Shown here: piece after piece, positions 27,098-35,105 of the stretch
How positions within the stretch are numbered: position 1 is the first letter of the stretch
Layout of the letters: each line of letters begins with the position of its first letter
Source of the DNA: Massilia niastensis DSM 21313
Lineage (GTDB): Bacteria > Pseudomonadota > Gammaproteobacteria > Burkholderiales > Burkholderiaceae_D
Direction: 5' to 3'
Length of the DNA stretch: 64,000 bases
Assembly: GCF_000382345.1 (NCBI RefSeq)
Contig: NZ_KB908079.1
Coordinates: 1 to 64,000 of the forward strand
Program-made: the position numbers and the translations under genes
Notes under the pieces: generated by a model
What the model was told of the DNA's origin: nothing
What the model saw: only the letters and a program-made list of their open reading frames with translations
Database searches by the model: none

Positions 27098-27117
27098 TTC
27101 AAGTATATTCACTCGAA
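27098..27117. promoter_or_regulatory. Candidate operator between aceB and the LysR gene
   Basis: TTCAAGT-N6-ACTCGAA is an inverted repeat with 6 of 7 arm positions matching. It overlaps TATACT on the minus strand, a possible -10 for aceB. Its size and place between a LysR gene and a divergent target fit a LysR-type binding site; a repressor role is suggested by the overlap. Confidence 0.45.
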
Positions 27118-27179
27118 CATATCTAAACGATACAAAATCTCACTACATCTGTGCGTTTTTGGTTGAAATCAGGAGAAGC

Positions 27180-28085
27180 ATGGGCAAGTTCAAGGAGATC
27201 TCGACCTTCACCGAAGTGGTGGCGCGCGGCAGCCTGTCGGCCGCGGCGCGCGCCGAGGGGATCGCGCCGGCCATGATCGGGCGCCGCCTGGACGCGCTCG
27301 AGGCGCGTCTCGGGGTCAAGCTGCTGCAGCGGACCACCCGCAAGCTGGTGCTGACCGACGAAGGCGCCGCCTTCCTGGAAGACTGCCAGCGCATCCTGTC
27401 CGAGCTCGACGAAGCCGAAGCCGCGGTCTCCGAGCGCAGTGCGCGCGCCACCGGCCACCTGCTGGTGTCGGCGCCGGCCGGCTTCGGGCGCCAGCACGTG
27501 GCGCCCCTGCTGCCCTCCTTCCTGGCCGAGCACCGCGAACTGACGGTCAACCTGAACCTGAACGACCGCGTGGTGGACGTGCTGGGCGAAGGCGTGGACG
27601 TGGCGATCCGCATCGCTCCCCTGAGCGATTCCAGCCTGGTCGGGGTGAAGCTGGCCGACAACCACCGGGTGGTGGTGGCCGCTCCCGGCTACCTGAAGCG
27701 GCACGGCGCGCCGCAGCAACTTTCGGACCTGGCGCGCCACAACTGCCTGGCGATCAGCAGCGAAGGCAGCCAGCGCGGCTGGACCTTCCTCGACGCGGGC
27801 AAGCCGGTCACATTGAAGGTCGGGGGCAACATGGTCTGCAACGACGGCGCCGTGCTGCATGCCTGGGCGCTGGCCGGCAAGGGCCTGGCCTGGCGCTCGA
27901 TGTGGGAAGTGGGCGCGCAGATCGCGAGCGGGGAACTGTGCACGGTGCTGGACCGCTACGCCGCGCCGGGAACCGACGTCTACGCCGTGTTCGCGCAGCG
28001 CCGCCACCTGCCGCTGCGCATACGCGCCTTCGTCGACTTCCTGCGCCGCGCCTATGCGCAGCCGGCGTACTGGCGCGACCGCTGA
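27180..28085 (+). CDS. LysR-family regulator, divergent from aceB
   Basis: A 301-residue regulator. The winged helix-turn-helix is at about 1-62 (FTEVVARGSLSAAARAEG, then LEARLGVKLLQRTTRKLVLT). The C-terminal half (about 90-295) is the two-lobed inducer-binding domain. The ATG at 27180 has AGGAGAAGC just upstream. In related betaproteobacteria a LysR gene in this position next to malate synthase is common, and control of the glyoxylate shunt is the natural guess, though not shown by the sequence. Confidence 0.92.
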   Translation: MGKFKEISTFTEVVARGSLSAAARAEGIAPAMIGRRLDALEARLGVKLLQRTTRKLVLTDEGAAFLEDCQRILSELDEAEAAVSERSARATGHLLVSAPAGFGRQHVAPLLPSFLAEHRELTVNLNLNDRVVDVLGEGVDVAIRIAPLSDSSLVGVKLADNHRVVVAAPGYLKRHGAPQQLSDLARHNCLAISSEGSQRGWTFLDAGKPVTLKVGGNMVCNDGAVLHAWALAGKGLAWRSMWEVGAQIASGELCTVLDRYAAPGTDVYAVFAQRRHLPLRIRAFVDFLRRAYAQPAYWRDR

Positions 28086-28121
28086 GCAGCGGAACCGATG
28101 GGCGCCGGAATGGATGGGCAA

Positions 28122-28152
28122 AAAAAATCCCCGGCAATTCCGGGGATTTTTT
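28122..28152. terminator. Bidirectional terminator between LysR gene and cold-shock gene
   Basis: AAAAAATCCCCGG (28122-28134) is perfectly complementary to CCGGGGATTTTTT (28140-28152) around a 5-base loop, giving a GC stem with a T run on both strands. It serves both converging genes. Confidence 0.92.
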
Positions 28153-28167
28153 ACATCGCGCTGAAGA

Positions 28168-28371
28168 TTACAGCGGCTGGATGTTCGAGGCTTGCTTGCC
28201 CTTAGGGCCGGTGGTCACGTCGAACGAGACGCGCTGGTTTTCCTGCAGCGACTTGAAGCCGGTGCTCTGGATAGCCGAGAAGTGAGCGAACAGATCTTCG
28301 CCGCCTTCGTCAGGGGTGATGAAGCCAAAACCCTTCGAATCATTGAACCATTTTACGATGCCAGTTGCCAT
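28168..28371 (-). CDS. cspA: Cold-shock-domain protein
   Basis: A 67-residue single OB-fold RNA chaperone of the CspA/CspE family. RNP1 (KGFGFI, 13-18) and RNP2 (LFAHF, 27-31) are intact. It binds single-stranded nucleic acid and melts RNA structure. Whether it is cold-induced cannot be told from the protein; the leader of roughly 100 bases is long, as in cold-regulated csp genes, but I see no clear cold-box. AGGAAA precedes the ATG. Several paralogues are expected in such genomes, so the symbol is generic. Confidence 0.93.
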   Translation of the reverse strand: MATGIVKWFNDSKGFGFITPDEGGEDLFAHFSAIQSTGFKSLQENQRVSFDVTTGPKGKQASNIQPL

Positions 28372-28481
28372 TACAATTTCCTATTTCAGTTAAGTTGGGC
28401 TTGCGCCCGTTTAGATCGTTTGAACAACAAGAAAGGAAATGACAGACAGACTGCACTACCACTTGAATCCAACGATCCCTC

Positions 28482-28487
28482 ATTATA
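28482..28487 (-). promoter_or_regulatory. Likely -10 of the cold-shock gene
   Basis: On the minus strand CGGTATAATG contains a perfect TATAAT. The expected start near 28475 gives a 5' leader of about 104 bases. No good -35 hexamer lies 16-18 bases upstream. Confidence 0.5.
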
Positions 28488-28543
28488 CCGAATAAAAATG
28501 GAGGATGCTCCATTCGTTAAGCAAAAAAGGTCGATATCCGCAA

Positions 28544-28581
28544 CGTTCCGTTAATCAACTTTATCCGGAACGCTTTTTTTT
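28544..28581 (+). terminator. Orphan intrinsic terminator on the plus strand
   Basis: CGTTCCG (28544-28550) pairs with CGGAACG (28566-28572), followed by C and eight T (28574-28581). No plus-strand gene ends here, which leaves open a small RNA ending at this site. Confidence 0.5.
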
Positions 28582-28684
28582 CATTCGGTATAAGGAATAT
28601 AGGCCAAGATCCGGACGATTGTTTGCGATGGATCAAATTTCGCCCAACAGTATCCTTGCGCAGGCTGCTTGACAGCCCGCGGCC

Positions 28685-29035
28685 TCAGCCGAGCGCCTTC
28701 GGATCGCGCCGCGCCTCCCTGACGAAACAGGCCAGCTCGCCGAGCCAGCCGTCCCAGTCCGCCGCGGCCACCGCGTCGAAGGTCGTCAGGACCCGCAGGC
28801 GCTGTTCCAGGGTGCGCGCCTGCTGGCCGAGGCCGCGGAAGCCGAAGGTCGCGGCGGAGCCGGCGATCGTGTGCAGCACCGCCTGCAGCTCGGCCGCGGC
28901 CGGCGCCGGCGCCTCCTTGTCGAGTTCGGCAGCCAGGCCGGCCAGCCGGTCCAGGGTGGCCGGCAGGCCGTCCGCGAATTTCTCGTTGAGCGCAGCCAGG
29001 CGCGCGAAGAAGTGCTGGTCGGCCGGATGCGCCAT
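28685..29035 (-). CDS. Hpt-domain phosphotransfer protein
   Basis: A 116-residue helical protein consisting of little more than a histidine phosphotransfer domain. The phospho-histidine is in LHTIAGSAATFGFRGLG (about 67-83), the expected HxxKGxxxxxG-like helix with Ala replacing the usual Lys. Free-standing Hpt proteins pass phosphate from hybrid kinase receivers to response regulators. The ATG lies 4 bases after the upp stop, so it is the second gene of a upp operon, a pairing with no obvious metabolic logic. The hybrid MHYT kinase 10 kb away lacks an Hpt domain and could be a partner; this is a guess. Confidence 0.8.
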   Translation of the reverse strand: MAHPADQHFFARLAALNEKFADGLPATLDRLAGLAAELDKEAPAPAAAELQAVLHTIAGSAATFGFRGLGQQARTLEQRLRVLTTFDAVAAADWDGWLGELACFVREARRDPKALG

Positions 29036-29039
29036 CGGC

Positions 29040-29690
29040 TTACTTGGTGCCGAAGATGCGGTCGCCCGCATCGCCCAGGCCCGGCACGATGTAGGCGTGC
29101 TCGTTCAGGTGCGAGTCGAGCGAGGCCACGTAGACCTTGACGTTCGGGTGGGCGTTCTGGAACACCGTGATGCCTTCCGGCGCGGCCACCAGGGCCAGGA
29201 ACAGGATATGTTCGTCCGGGACGCCGCGCTTCTTCAGCACGTCGACGGCGTGCACCGCCGAGTTGCCGGTGGCAACCATCGGGTCGCACAGGATGAAGGT
29301 GCGGTCCTTGGTTTCCGGCAGGCGCACCAGGTACTCGACCGGCTCGTGGGTGTCGGGATCGCGGAACACGCCGATGTGGCCGACGCGCGCCGACGGCACC
29401 AGTTCGAGCAAGCCGTCGCTCATGCCGATGCCGGCGCGCAGGATTGGCACCACGGCCAGCTTCTTGCCGGCGATCACGGGCGCATCGATGGTCACCAGCG
29501 GGGTCTGGATCTGGCGCGTGGTCAGCGGCAGGTCGCGCGTGATCTCGTACCCCATCAGCAGCGTGATCTCGCGCAGCAGTTCGCGGAAGGTGCGCGTCGA
29601 GGTGTCATGCTCGCGCATGTGCGACAGCTTGTGCTGGATCAGCGGGTGGTTCAGGATGTAGAGGTTCGGGAAACGCGGGTCTTGTTTCAT
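29040..29690 (-). CDS. upp: Uracil phosphoribosyltransferase
   Basis: A 216-residue salvage enzyme that joins uracil and PRPP to give UMP. The PRPP-binding loop is in [14 protein letters not shown] (about 128-141) and the uracil-binding C-terminal segment reads [17 protein letters not shown], the family hallmark. The ATG at 29690 lacks a clear ribosome site; a GTG three codons earlier is also possible. The Hpt gene follows after 4 bases. Confidence 0.95.
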   Translation of the reverse strand: MKQDPRFPNLYILNHPLIQHKLSHMREHDTSTRTFRELLREITLLMGYEITRDLPLTTRQIQTPLVTIDAPVIAGKKLAVVPILRAGIGMSDGLLELVPSARVGHIGVFRDPDTHEPVEYLVRLPETKDRTFILCDPMVATGNSAVHAVDVLKKRGVPDEHILFLALVAAPEGITVFQNAHPNVKVYVASLDSHLNEHAYIVPGLGDAGDRIFGTK

Positions 29691-29731
29691 GGTGGACACG
29701 GATAGAGTCGTTGTGTAGCTGGTAAGCGCGC

Positions 29732-29760
29732 ATTATCCCAGCCGCGCAGCCGTTTGTCCC
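29732..29760 (-). promoter_or_regulatory. Predicted promoter of upp-hpt
   Basis: On the minus strand GGGACA (29755-29760) and GATAAT (29732-29737) are 17 bases apart. Transcription would start near 29725, about 35 bases before the upp ATG. Confidence 0.5.
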
Positions 29761-29813
29761 GCGCGGGCACAAATAATTTTCGCCTTGGGCGGCCCCCGCG
29801 CCGCGCCGCAGGC

Positions 29814-31499
29814 TCAGGCCGCCAGGGCGCGCGCCAGGATCGCGCCGCAGTCGCTGCCCGCCGGCAGCCGGCCGAAGGCGCCGCCCGCATCCACCGCGAT
29901 GCGCGAGGCCACGAAGGCGCCCGACACACACGCCGGCGCATGGCGCAGCAGCAGCGCGCCCTGCACCGCCACCACCAGCCGCTCGGCCAGCCGGCGCGCG
30001 CCGAACTCGTCCTGCAGGCGCAGCGGCAGCTCCTCGAGCAGGCGGCCGGCGAAGGCGGCGAAGCGCGCATCCAGCCCGGCGCCCGGCATCAGCTCGGCGG
30101 CCAGCGCCTCGCGCGCCGCCGAGGGCGACTTGCCGAGCGCGCGCAGCACATCCAGGCACATCACGTTGCCGGAACCTTCCCAGATCGAGTTGACCGGGAA
30201 TTCGCGGTACAGGCGCGCCAGCGGGCCGTCCTCGACATAGCCGTTGCCGCCCATGACTTCCATCGCCTCGGCGCCGAAGGCCGGGCCGCGCTTGCAGATC
30301 CAGTATTTACCCGCCGGGGTCAGGATCCGGCCCAGCAGCGCCTGGCGGGGGTCGTCCTGCTGGTCGAAGCAGCGCGCCAGGCGCAGCGCGAACGCGGTCG
30401 CGGCCTCGCTCTCGAGGGCCAGGTCGGCCAGCACGTTCTGCATCAGGGGCTGTTCGGCCAGCACGCGCCCGAAGGCGCTGCGCCCGCGCGCATGGTGCAG
30501 CGCGTGGCACAGGGCGGCGCGCATGATGCCGGCGCTGCCGAGCACGCAGTCCAGGCGGGTGTGGCTGCCCATCTCGAGGATGGTCGGGATGCCGCGCCCC
30601 GGCGCGCCGATCATCCAGCCGAGCGCGCCGCAGAATTCGACTTCGGAAGAGGCGTTGGAACGGTTGCCCAGCTTGTCCTTCAGGCGCTGCACGCGGATCG
30701 CGTTGCGGCTGCCGTCGGGCAGGAAACGCGGCACGAAGAAGCAGCTCAGGCCGGCGCTCCCGCCGCCGTCGGCCTGGGCCAGGATCAGGTGGGCGTCCGA
30801 CTGCGGCACCGAGAAGAACCATTTATGCCCGACGATGCGCCAGGCGCCCTCGCCCGCCGCCCCGAAGCGGGCCGCGGCCTCGTCCGGCGCAAGCGGCTCG
30901 GCGCGGGTGGTGTTGGCGCGCACGTCGGTGCCGCCCTGCTTTTCGGTCATGCCCATGCCGATCAGCGCACCGCGCTTGTGCTCGACGGGCAGCGAACGCG
31001 GATCGTACTCGGTCGACAGGATCTTCGGCAGCCAGGCCCGGGCGAGCGCGGGATGGCGGCGCAGCGCCGGCACCGAGGCATAGGTCATCGTCACCGGGCA
31101 CTGGGCGCCGTTCTCGACCTGGCCGAACAGCAGGTACTGGGCCGCGCGCGCCACCTGGGCACCGGGGCGCGGCTCGCGCCAGGGCGCCGCATGGGCGCCG
31201 GCGCCGATCATCATCTCCATCAGGCGGTGCCAGGCCGGATGGAACTCGACTTCGTCGATGCGCCTGCCGGAACGGTCGAAGCCGGCCAGCCGCGGCCCGT
31301 GGACATTGGCCAGCCGCGCCAGCTCCTGCACCTCGGCCGTGCCGAGCTGCGCGCCGAGCTGGTCGAGCGCCCCCGCGGCCCAGCCGCCGCCCTCGCGCTG
31401 CAGGCCTTCGCGCAGCGCCGGATCGCAGGCGTACAGGTTGACGCCGGCGAAAGGCGGCGCCTGGTTGAACACCTCATGGGTATCGAAGTTGGTGAGCAA
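29814..31499 (-). CDS. aidB: AidB-like acyl-CoA dehydrogenase
   Basis: A 561-residue flavoprotein of the acyl-CoA dehydrogenase superfamily, most like AidB (isovaleryl-CoA dehydrogenase activity, induced by alkylation stress in E. coli). The N-terminal THEVFNQAPPFAGVNLYACD matches the AidB head. Conserved FAD-binding and domain-joining segments include MGMTEKQGGTDVRANTT and VMGGNGYVEDGPLARLYRE. The best start is a TTG at 31497-31499 with AGGAG 8 bases upstream, giving LTNFDTHEVFNQ; the frame upstream to 31541 has no comparable site. No ada or alkA gene is nearby, so a role in alkylation response is inferred only from similarity. Confidence 0.85.
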   Translation of the reverse strand: MLTNFDTHEVFNQAPPFAGVNLYACDPALREGLQREGGGWAAGALDQLGAQLGTAEVQELARLANVHGPRLAGFDRSGRRIDEVEFHPAWHRLMEMMIGAGAHAAPWREPRPGAQVARAAQYLLFGQVENGAQCPVTMTYASVPALRRHPALARAWLPKILSTEYDPRSLPVEHKRGALIGMGMTEKQGGTDVRANTTRAEPLAPDEAAARFGAAGEGAWRIVGHKWFFSVPQSDAHLILAQADGGGSAGLSCFFVPRFLPDGSRNAIRVQRLKDKLGNRSNASSEVEFCGALGWMIGAPGRGIPTILEMGSHTRLDCVLGSAGIMRAALCHALHHARGRSAFGRVLAEQPLMQNVLADLALESEAATAFALRLARCFDQQDDPRQALLGRILTPAGKYWICKRGPAFGAEAMEVMGGNGYVEDGPLARLYREFPVNSIWEGSGNVMCLDVLRALGKSPSAAREALAAELMPGAGLDARFAAFAGRLLEELPLRLQDEFGARRLAERLVVAVQGALLLRHAPACVSGAFVASRIAVDAGGAFGRLPAGSDCGAILARALAA

Positions 31500-31813
31500 G
31501 CCGGTCTCTCCTGATTCCTGGATGTTGCAACAAAGCATCAAAATTTCTGCACAAACTTTATCAATAAGAAATAATCAGCGACAATGGCGCGTCCAAAGGC
31601 TTGACTGTCCGACAAGAAGGCTAGCGCAAACATGCTGGTGAAGCAAGCCGGCTGCGGCAGCGCAACGCGTGAGGAAGGCCGGGTTTGTGTTTTTTAATGC
31701 CTTTTGGAATCTTTCAGTGATAGAGTCCCCATTGGTTTGATAGACTTGCACTGTTACAAGCATGTGAATGGATCGCCGGACACGTGCAGCAATAAGAAGG
31801 CAGACATCCCAAC
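31500..31813. other. Divergent intergenic region between aidB-like and GGDEF-EAL genes
   Basis: About 310 bases, AT-richer than the genes. It carries a candidate plus-strand promoter at 31732-31760. For the minus strand the region around 31520-31600 is A/T-rich, but no clear promoter was chosen. No operator-like palindrome was recognised. Confidence 0.45.
31732..31760 (+). promoter_or_regulatory. Candidate promoter of the GGDEF-EAL/HDOD operon
   Basis: TTGGTT (31732-31737) and TACAAG (31755-31760) are separated by 17 bases, about 50 bases upstream of the start at 31814. Both hexamers are imperfect. Confidence 0.35.
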
Positions 31814-33559
31814 ATGCACACCAGTTCCTCCGCCGCGCCCCAGCCGCAGCCGCAGCCGCAGATGCGCCAGCCGCTGCCGGCGTCGCTGCTCGACGGCCTG
31901 ATGGAAACGGCCGGCGACGCCGTGCTGCGCATCACGACGGGCGGGCTGATCCGCGCCGCGAGCACGCGCGCGCAACGCCTGGCCGGCGTCGAGCCGGGCC
32001 AGGCGCTGGTGGCAGCCGTCCATGACGTCGACCAGCCGGCGCTGCGCAATGCGCTGCAGGCGACCGCCAGCACCCGGGACGCGGTGATCGTCGAAGTGCG
32101 CCTGCGCACCGGCGAACGCGACGTCTGGTACGAACTGCGCATCGCTCCCTTCGATACCGGCGACGACGCCCCGCTGCTGGTCATCGGCCGCGACATGTCG
32201 GTCCAGCACGCGACCGAGGAACGGCTGCGCCACATGGCGACCCACGACGCCCTGACCGAACTGCCGAACCGGGTGCTGCTGGCGGACCGCATCCGCATGG
32301 TGATCGCGAACGCGCGCCGCTCGGGCCAGGGCTTTTCGGTGGCCACCATCGGCATCGACGGCTTCAAGAAGGTGAACGACGGCCTCGGCCACCCGGTCGG
32401 CGACGCCGTGCTGCAGATGGCCGCCGGGCGCCTGCGCCGCACCCTGCGCGACAGCGACACCCTGGCCCGGGTCGGCGGCGACGAATTCGTCGCGGTGCTG
32501 CCGGGCACCTTCACCGAGGCCCAGATCAAGCTCGTCACCGGACGCCTGATGGCGACCCTGCAGTCGCCCTTCGAAGCCGGCGGCCATACGATCTACCTGG
32601 GTTCCTCGATCGGGGTCGCGGTCTACCCGGACCACGCCGAGGACGAAGTGCGCCTGGTGACCCTGGCCGACACCGCGATGTCGCGCGCCAAGGAAACCGG
32701 CAAGGCGCGCACCGTGGTCTACTGCGCGCGCGAACAGGGTCCGCCGCAGCACGACATCTCGCTCGAGGCGGCGATGTTCAACGCGGTGCGCGAAGGCGAG
32801 TTCCTGCTGTTCTACCAGCCGATCGTGGATGCGCGCACGCGCACCATCGAGGGCTTCGAGACCCTGATGCGCTGGAAGCATCCGACCCTGGGCATGGTGG
32901 CCCCGAGCCGCTTCATCCCGATCGCCGAGACCAACGGCCTGATCAACCTGCTCGGCGCCTGGGCGCTGAAGGCGGCCTGCATGCAGATCCGCCAGTTCCA
33001 GGAAGTCGCCGGGCGCGAACTCTACATCTCGGTCAACATCAGTCCGCGCCAGTTCCGCAGCGACCGCTTCCTGGACGTGCTCGACGACGCGCTGGCGCTG
33101 TCCGGCACCCCGGGCCACCAGGTGGTGCTCGAGATCACCGAAGGCACGCTGATGGTCGACCCGGCCCACGCCGAAGCGATCCTCGCCAAGATGGCCGAGC
33201 GCAAGGCGCGCATCGCGATCGACGACTTCGGCACCGGCTACTCGTCGCTGGCCTACCTGAAGCGCTTCCCGATCTCGGTCCTGAAGGTCGACCGCGCCTT
33301 CGTCAAGGACCTGCCGGCGTCGAAGAAGGATGCCGCGATCTGCAACGCCGTGCTCGACCTGGCCAAGCACCTGCAGCTGGCGGTGGTGGCCGAAGGCGTC
33401 GAGACCGAGGAGCAGCTGGCCTGGCTCGACAACCAGGGCTGCCACTACATCCAGGGCTACCTGACCGGCAAGCCGATGTCGGCCAGCGCCGCGCTCGCGG
33501 CACTCAAGGAAAACCTCTACACCGCTCTCCTGCCGGACACCCGGACGGGCAAATCATGA
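31814..33559 (+). CDS. PAS-GGDEF-EAL cyclic-di-GMP protein
   Basis: A 581-residue cytosolic protein. A Pro/Gln-rich head (about 1-20) leads to a PAS-like domain (about 22-140), then a GGDEF domain with intact GGDEF at 221-225 and an RxxD inhibitory site (RDSD, 212-215), then an EAL domain (about 320-570) with ETL at 349-351, SVNIS, LEITE, IDDFGTGYS (DD at 470-471), LKVDRAF and AEGVE all conserved. Both synthesis and breakdown of c-di-GMP are therefore possible; such proteins usually have one activity dominant or switchable. The stop overlaps the start of the HDOD gene (ATGA), so the two are translated together. Confidence 0.93.
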   Translation: MHTSSSAAPQPQPQPQMRQPLPASLLDGLMETAGDAVLRITTGGLIRAASTRAQRLAGVEPGQALVAAVHDVDQPALRNALQATASTRDAVIVEVRLRTGERDVWYELRIAPFDTGDDAPLLVIGRDMSVQHATEERLRHMATHDALTELPNRVLLADRIRMVIANARRSGQGFSVATIGIDGFKKVNDGLGHPVGDAVLQMAAGRLRRTLRDSDTLARVGGDEFVAVLPGTFTEAQIKLVTGRLMATLQSPFEAGGHTIYLGSSIGVAVYPDHAEDEVRLVTLADTAMSRAKETGKARTVVYCAREQGPPQHDISLEAAMFNAVREGEFLLFYQPIVDARTRTIEGFETLMRWKHPTLGMVAPSRFIPIAETNGLINLLGAWALKAACMQIRQFQEVAGRELYISVNISPRQFRSDRFLDVLDDALALSGTPGHQVVLEITEGTLMVDPAHAEAILAKMAERKARIAIDDFGTGYSSLAYLKRFPISVLKVDRAFVKDLPASKKDAAICNAVLDLAKHLQLAVVAEGVETEEQLAWLDNQGCHYIQGYLTGKPMSASAALAALKENLYTALLPDTRTGKS

Positions 33560-35049
33560 CGACACAAGCTGACACCGTGCGCTCGCCGAAGGGGGAAGCC
33601 ACCCTCGCCCTGTTGTGGGAACGTATCCGCAGGCAGGGCGACATGCCGGGATTCACCAAGGCGATCAACGCCATCCTCGCCTCCATGCGCGGCGAGGACG
33701 AGCGCGAATTCTCGATGACCCAGACCGTGCTGTCCGACCCGGTGCTCACCCAGAAGGTGCTGCGCCTGGCGAACAGCAGCATGTACTCGGCCTTCGGCCA
33801 GCGCATCAACACCGTCTCGAAGGCGGTGCTGGTGCTCGGCACCGAGGCGATCGGCCACCTGGCCCTGGGCCTGAAGCTGATCGAGGAATTGAGCAAGCAG
33901 ACGCCCGATTCCGAAGTCGCCCATGTCGAGATGGAGAAGGCGGTGCTGGCCGGGATGGTGGCGCAGCAGATCGCCTTTCACGCGGCCAGCCGCGATCCGG
34001 AGGAAGCGGTGGTGTGCTCGATCCTGCATTCGCTGGGCCGCATGATGATCACCTTCTACATGGCCGAACGCTGGGCCCTGATGCGCGACAGCGCCGGCGA
34101 AGGCCGCGAGGACCACGCCGCCGAGGAGGTGCTGGGCCTGACGCTGGAAGAAGTCGGACGCGCCACGGCCGCGCACTGGGGCCTGCCGCGCAACCTGATC
34201 GCCGGCATGCGCCGGGTCGAGCCGGCCGAGCGCGGCGAGGGCTTCGGCCACGACGACTGGCTGGCGGCGCTGGGCACGATGTCGACCCAGGCGGCCAGCG
34301 CGCTGTGGAGCGACGACCAAGCCGGGAGCGAGCGCGTCGCCGCGCTGGCGGAGAGCTTCGCGCCGATGCTGGGCGTGGCGCCGACCGGCATCCTGGGGGC
34401 GATCGACAAGGCCAAGCAGGATGCCGCCGCCGACCTGAGCATCGCGCCGCTGGCCAAGCCGGCCGAGAAGCGCGCCGAGGCGGTTGCGGCCACGCGCAAG
34501 CGCATGGCCGGCAACAAGATCCTGATGAGCGGCGTGGCCGACATGCGCGACGCCGGCCCGCACGCCACCGCCGGCCAGATGATCTCGATGGCGCTGGAAA
34601 CCATGCACAAGGGGCTCAGCTTCACCCGCTCCTACGCCTTCCTGCGCAACCGCCGCGAAGGCCGCTACTCGGCCCGCCTCGGCCTGGGCGACGGCGCCAA
34701 GGCGCTGCTGCCGAACCTGGTGTTCGACGACATCTACGAACCCAACGTGTTCCACGCCTCGCTCGGCAGCGACCGCGTGATCTTCATCGAGAACGCGCGC
34801 GATCCGAAGTTCTCGGCCAAGCTGCCGGGCTGGTGGAAAGGCGCGCTGTCGGATGCGCGCTGCTTCGTGGTGATTCCGCTGTGCGCGCACGGGCAGCCGG
34901 CCGGCTTCATCTACGGCGACTGGGACGACGGTTTCCCGTCGGTGATCCTGAGCCAGACCGAGTTCGCGCTGCTCAACGACCTGCGCGGGCTGGTGGTGCG
35001 GACGGTGGAGCGGCGGCACCAGCTCGAGGCGATCGCGACGCGGGTCTGA
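33556..35049 (+). CDS. HDOD-domain signalling protein with GAF-like C-terminus
   Basis: A 497-residue protein with an HDOD domain at about 20-220 (MTQTVLSDPVLTQKVLRLAN, then VSKAVLVLGTEAIGHLALGL), a fold related to HD phosphohydrolases but lacking the metal-binding HD pair, used as a signalling or interaction module. The C-terminal part (about 315-490) looks like a GAF-type sensor (MALETMHKGLSFTRSYAFLR, then CFVVIPLCAHGQPAGFIYGDW). It overlaps the GGDEF-EAL gene by 4 bases and so probably works with it; HDOD proteins coupled to c-di-GMP enzymes are known in other proteobacteria. Molecular role unknown. Confidence 0.88.
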   Translation: MTTQADTVRSPKGEATLALLWERIRRQGDMPGFTKAINAILASMRGEDEREFSMTQTVLSDPVLTQKVLRLANSSMYSAFGQRINTVSKAVLVLGTEAIGHLALGLKLIEELSKQTPDSEVAHVEMEKAVLAGMVAQQIAFHAASRDPEEAVVCSILHSLGRMMITFYMAERWALMRDSAGEGREDHAAEEVLGLTLEEVGRATAAHWGLPRNLIAGMRRVEPAERGEGFGHDDWLAALGTMSTQAASALWSDDQAGSERVAALAESFAPMLGVAPTGILGAIDKAKQDAAADLSIAPLAKPAEKRAEAVAATRKRMAGNKILMSGVADMRDAGPHATAGQMISMALETMHKGLSFTRSYAFLRNRREGRYSARLGLGDGAKALLPNLVFDDIYEPNVFHASLGSDRVIFIENARDPKFSAKLPGWWKGALSDARCFVVIPLCAHGQPAGFIYGDWDDGFPSVILSQTEFALLNDLRGLVVRTVERRHQLEAIATRV

Positions 35050-35076
35050 ACCCGCGCACCGGCATCCGCACGGCGT

Positions 35077-35098
35077 GGTGGGCGGCTCGCCGCCCACC
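35077..35098. repeat. Palindromic intergenic repeat between HDOD gene and aroC
   Basis: GGTGGGCGGC (35077-35086) pairs perfectly with GCCGCCCACC (35089-35098) around a 2-base loop. It shares the GTGGGCGG core with the repeats at 25.4 and 38.8 kb and, like them, lies between converging genes. Confidence 0.7.
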
Positions 35099-35105
35099 CG
35101 GCAGG

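Larger units (their letters stand above)
28372..28684. other. AT-rich intergenic region upstream of the cold-shock gene
   Basis: About 310 bases with no coding frame supported. It contains the csp leader and promoter (right-hand part of the leader ends near 28475), a perfect 11-base inverted repeat TTATACCGAAT (28483-28493) and ATTCGGTATAA (28583-28593), and a terminator-like hairpin on the plus strand (28544-28581) that serves no annotated gene. Confidence 0.55.

Noticed and set aside
31754..33445. A 563-codon minus-strand frame opposite the GGDEF-EAL gene
   Set aside because: Shadow frame; all conserved c-di-GMP motifs are on the plus strand.
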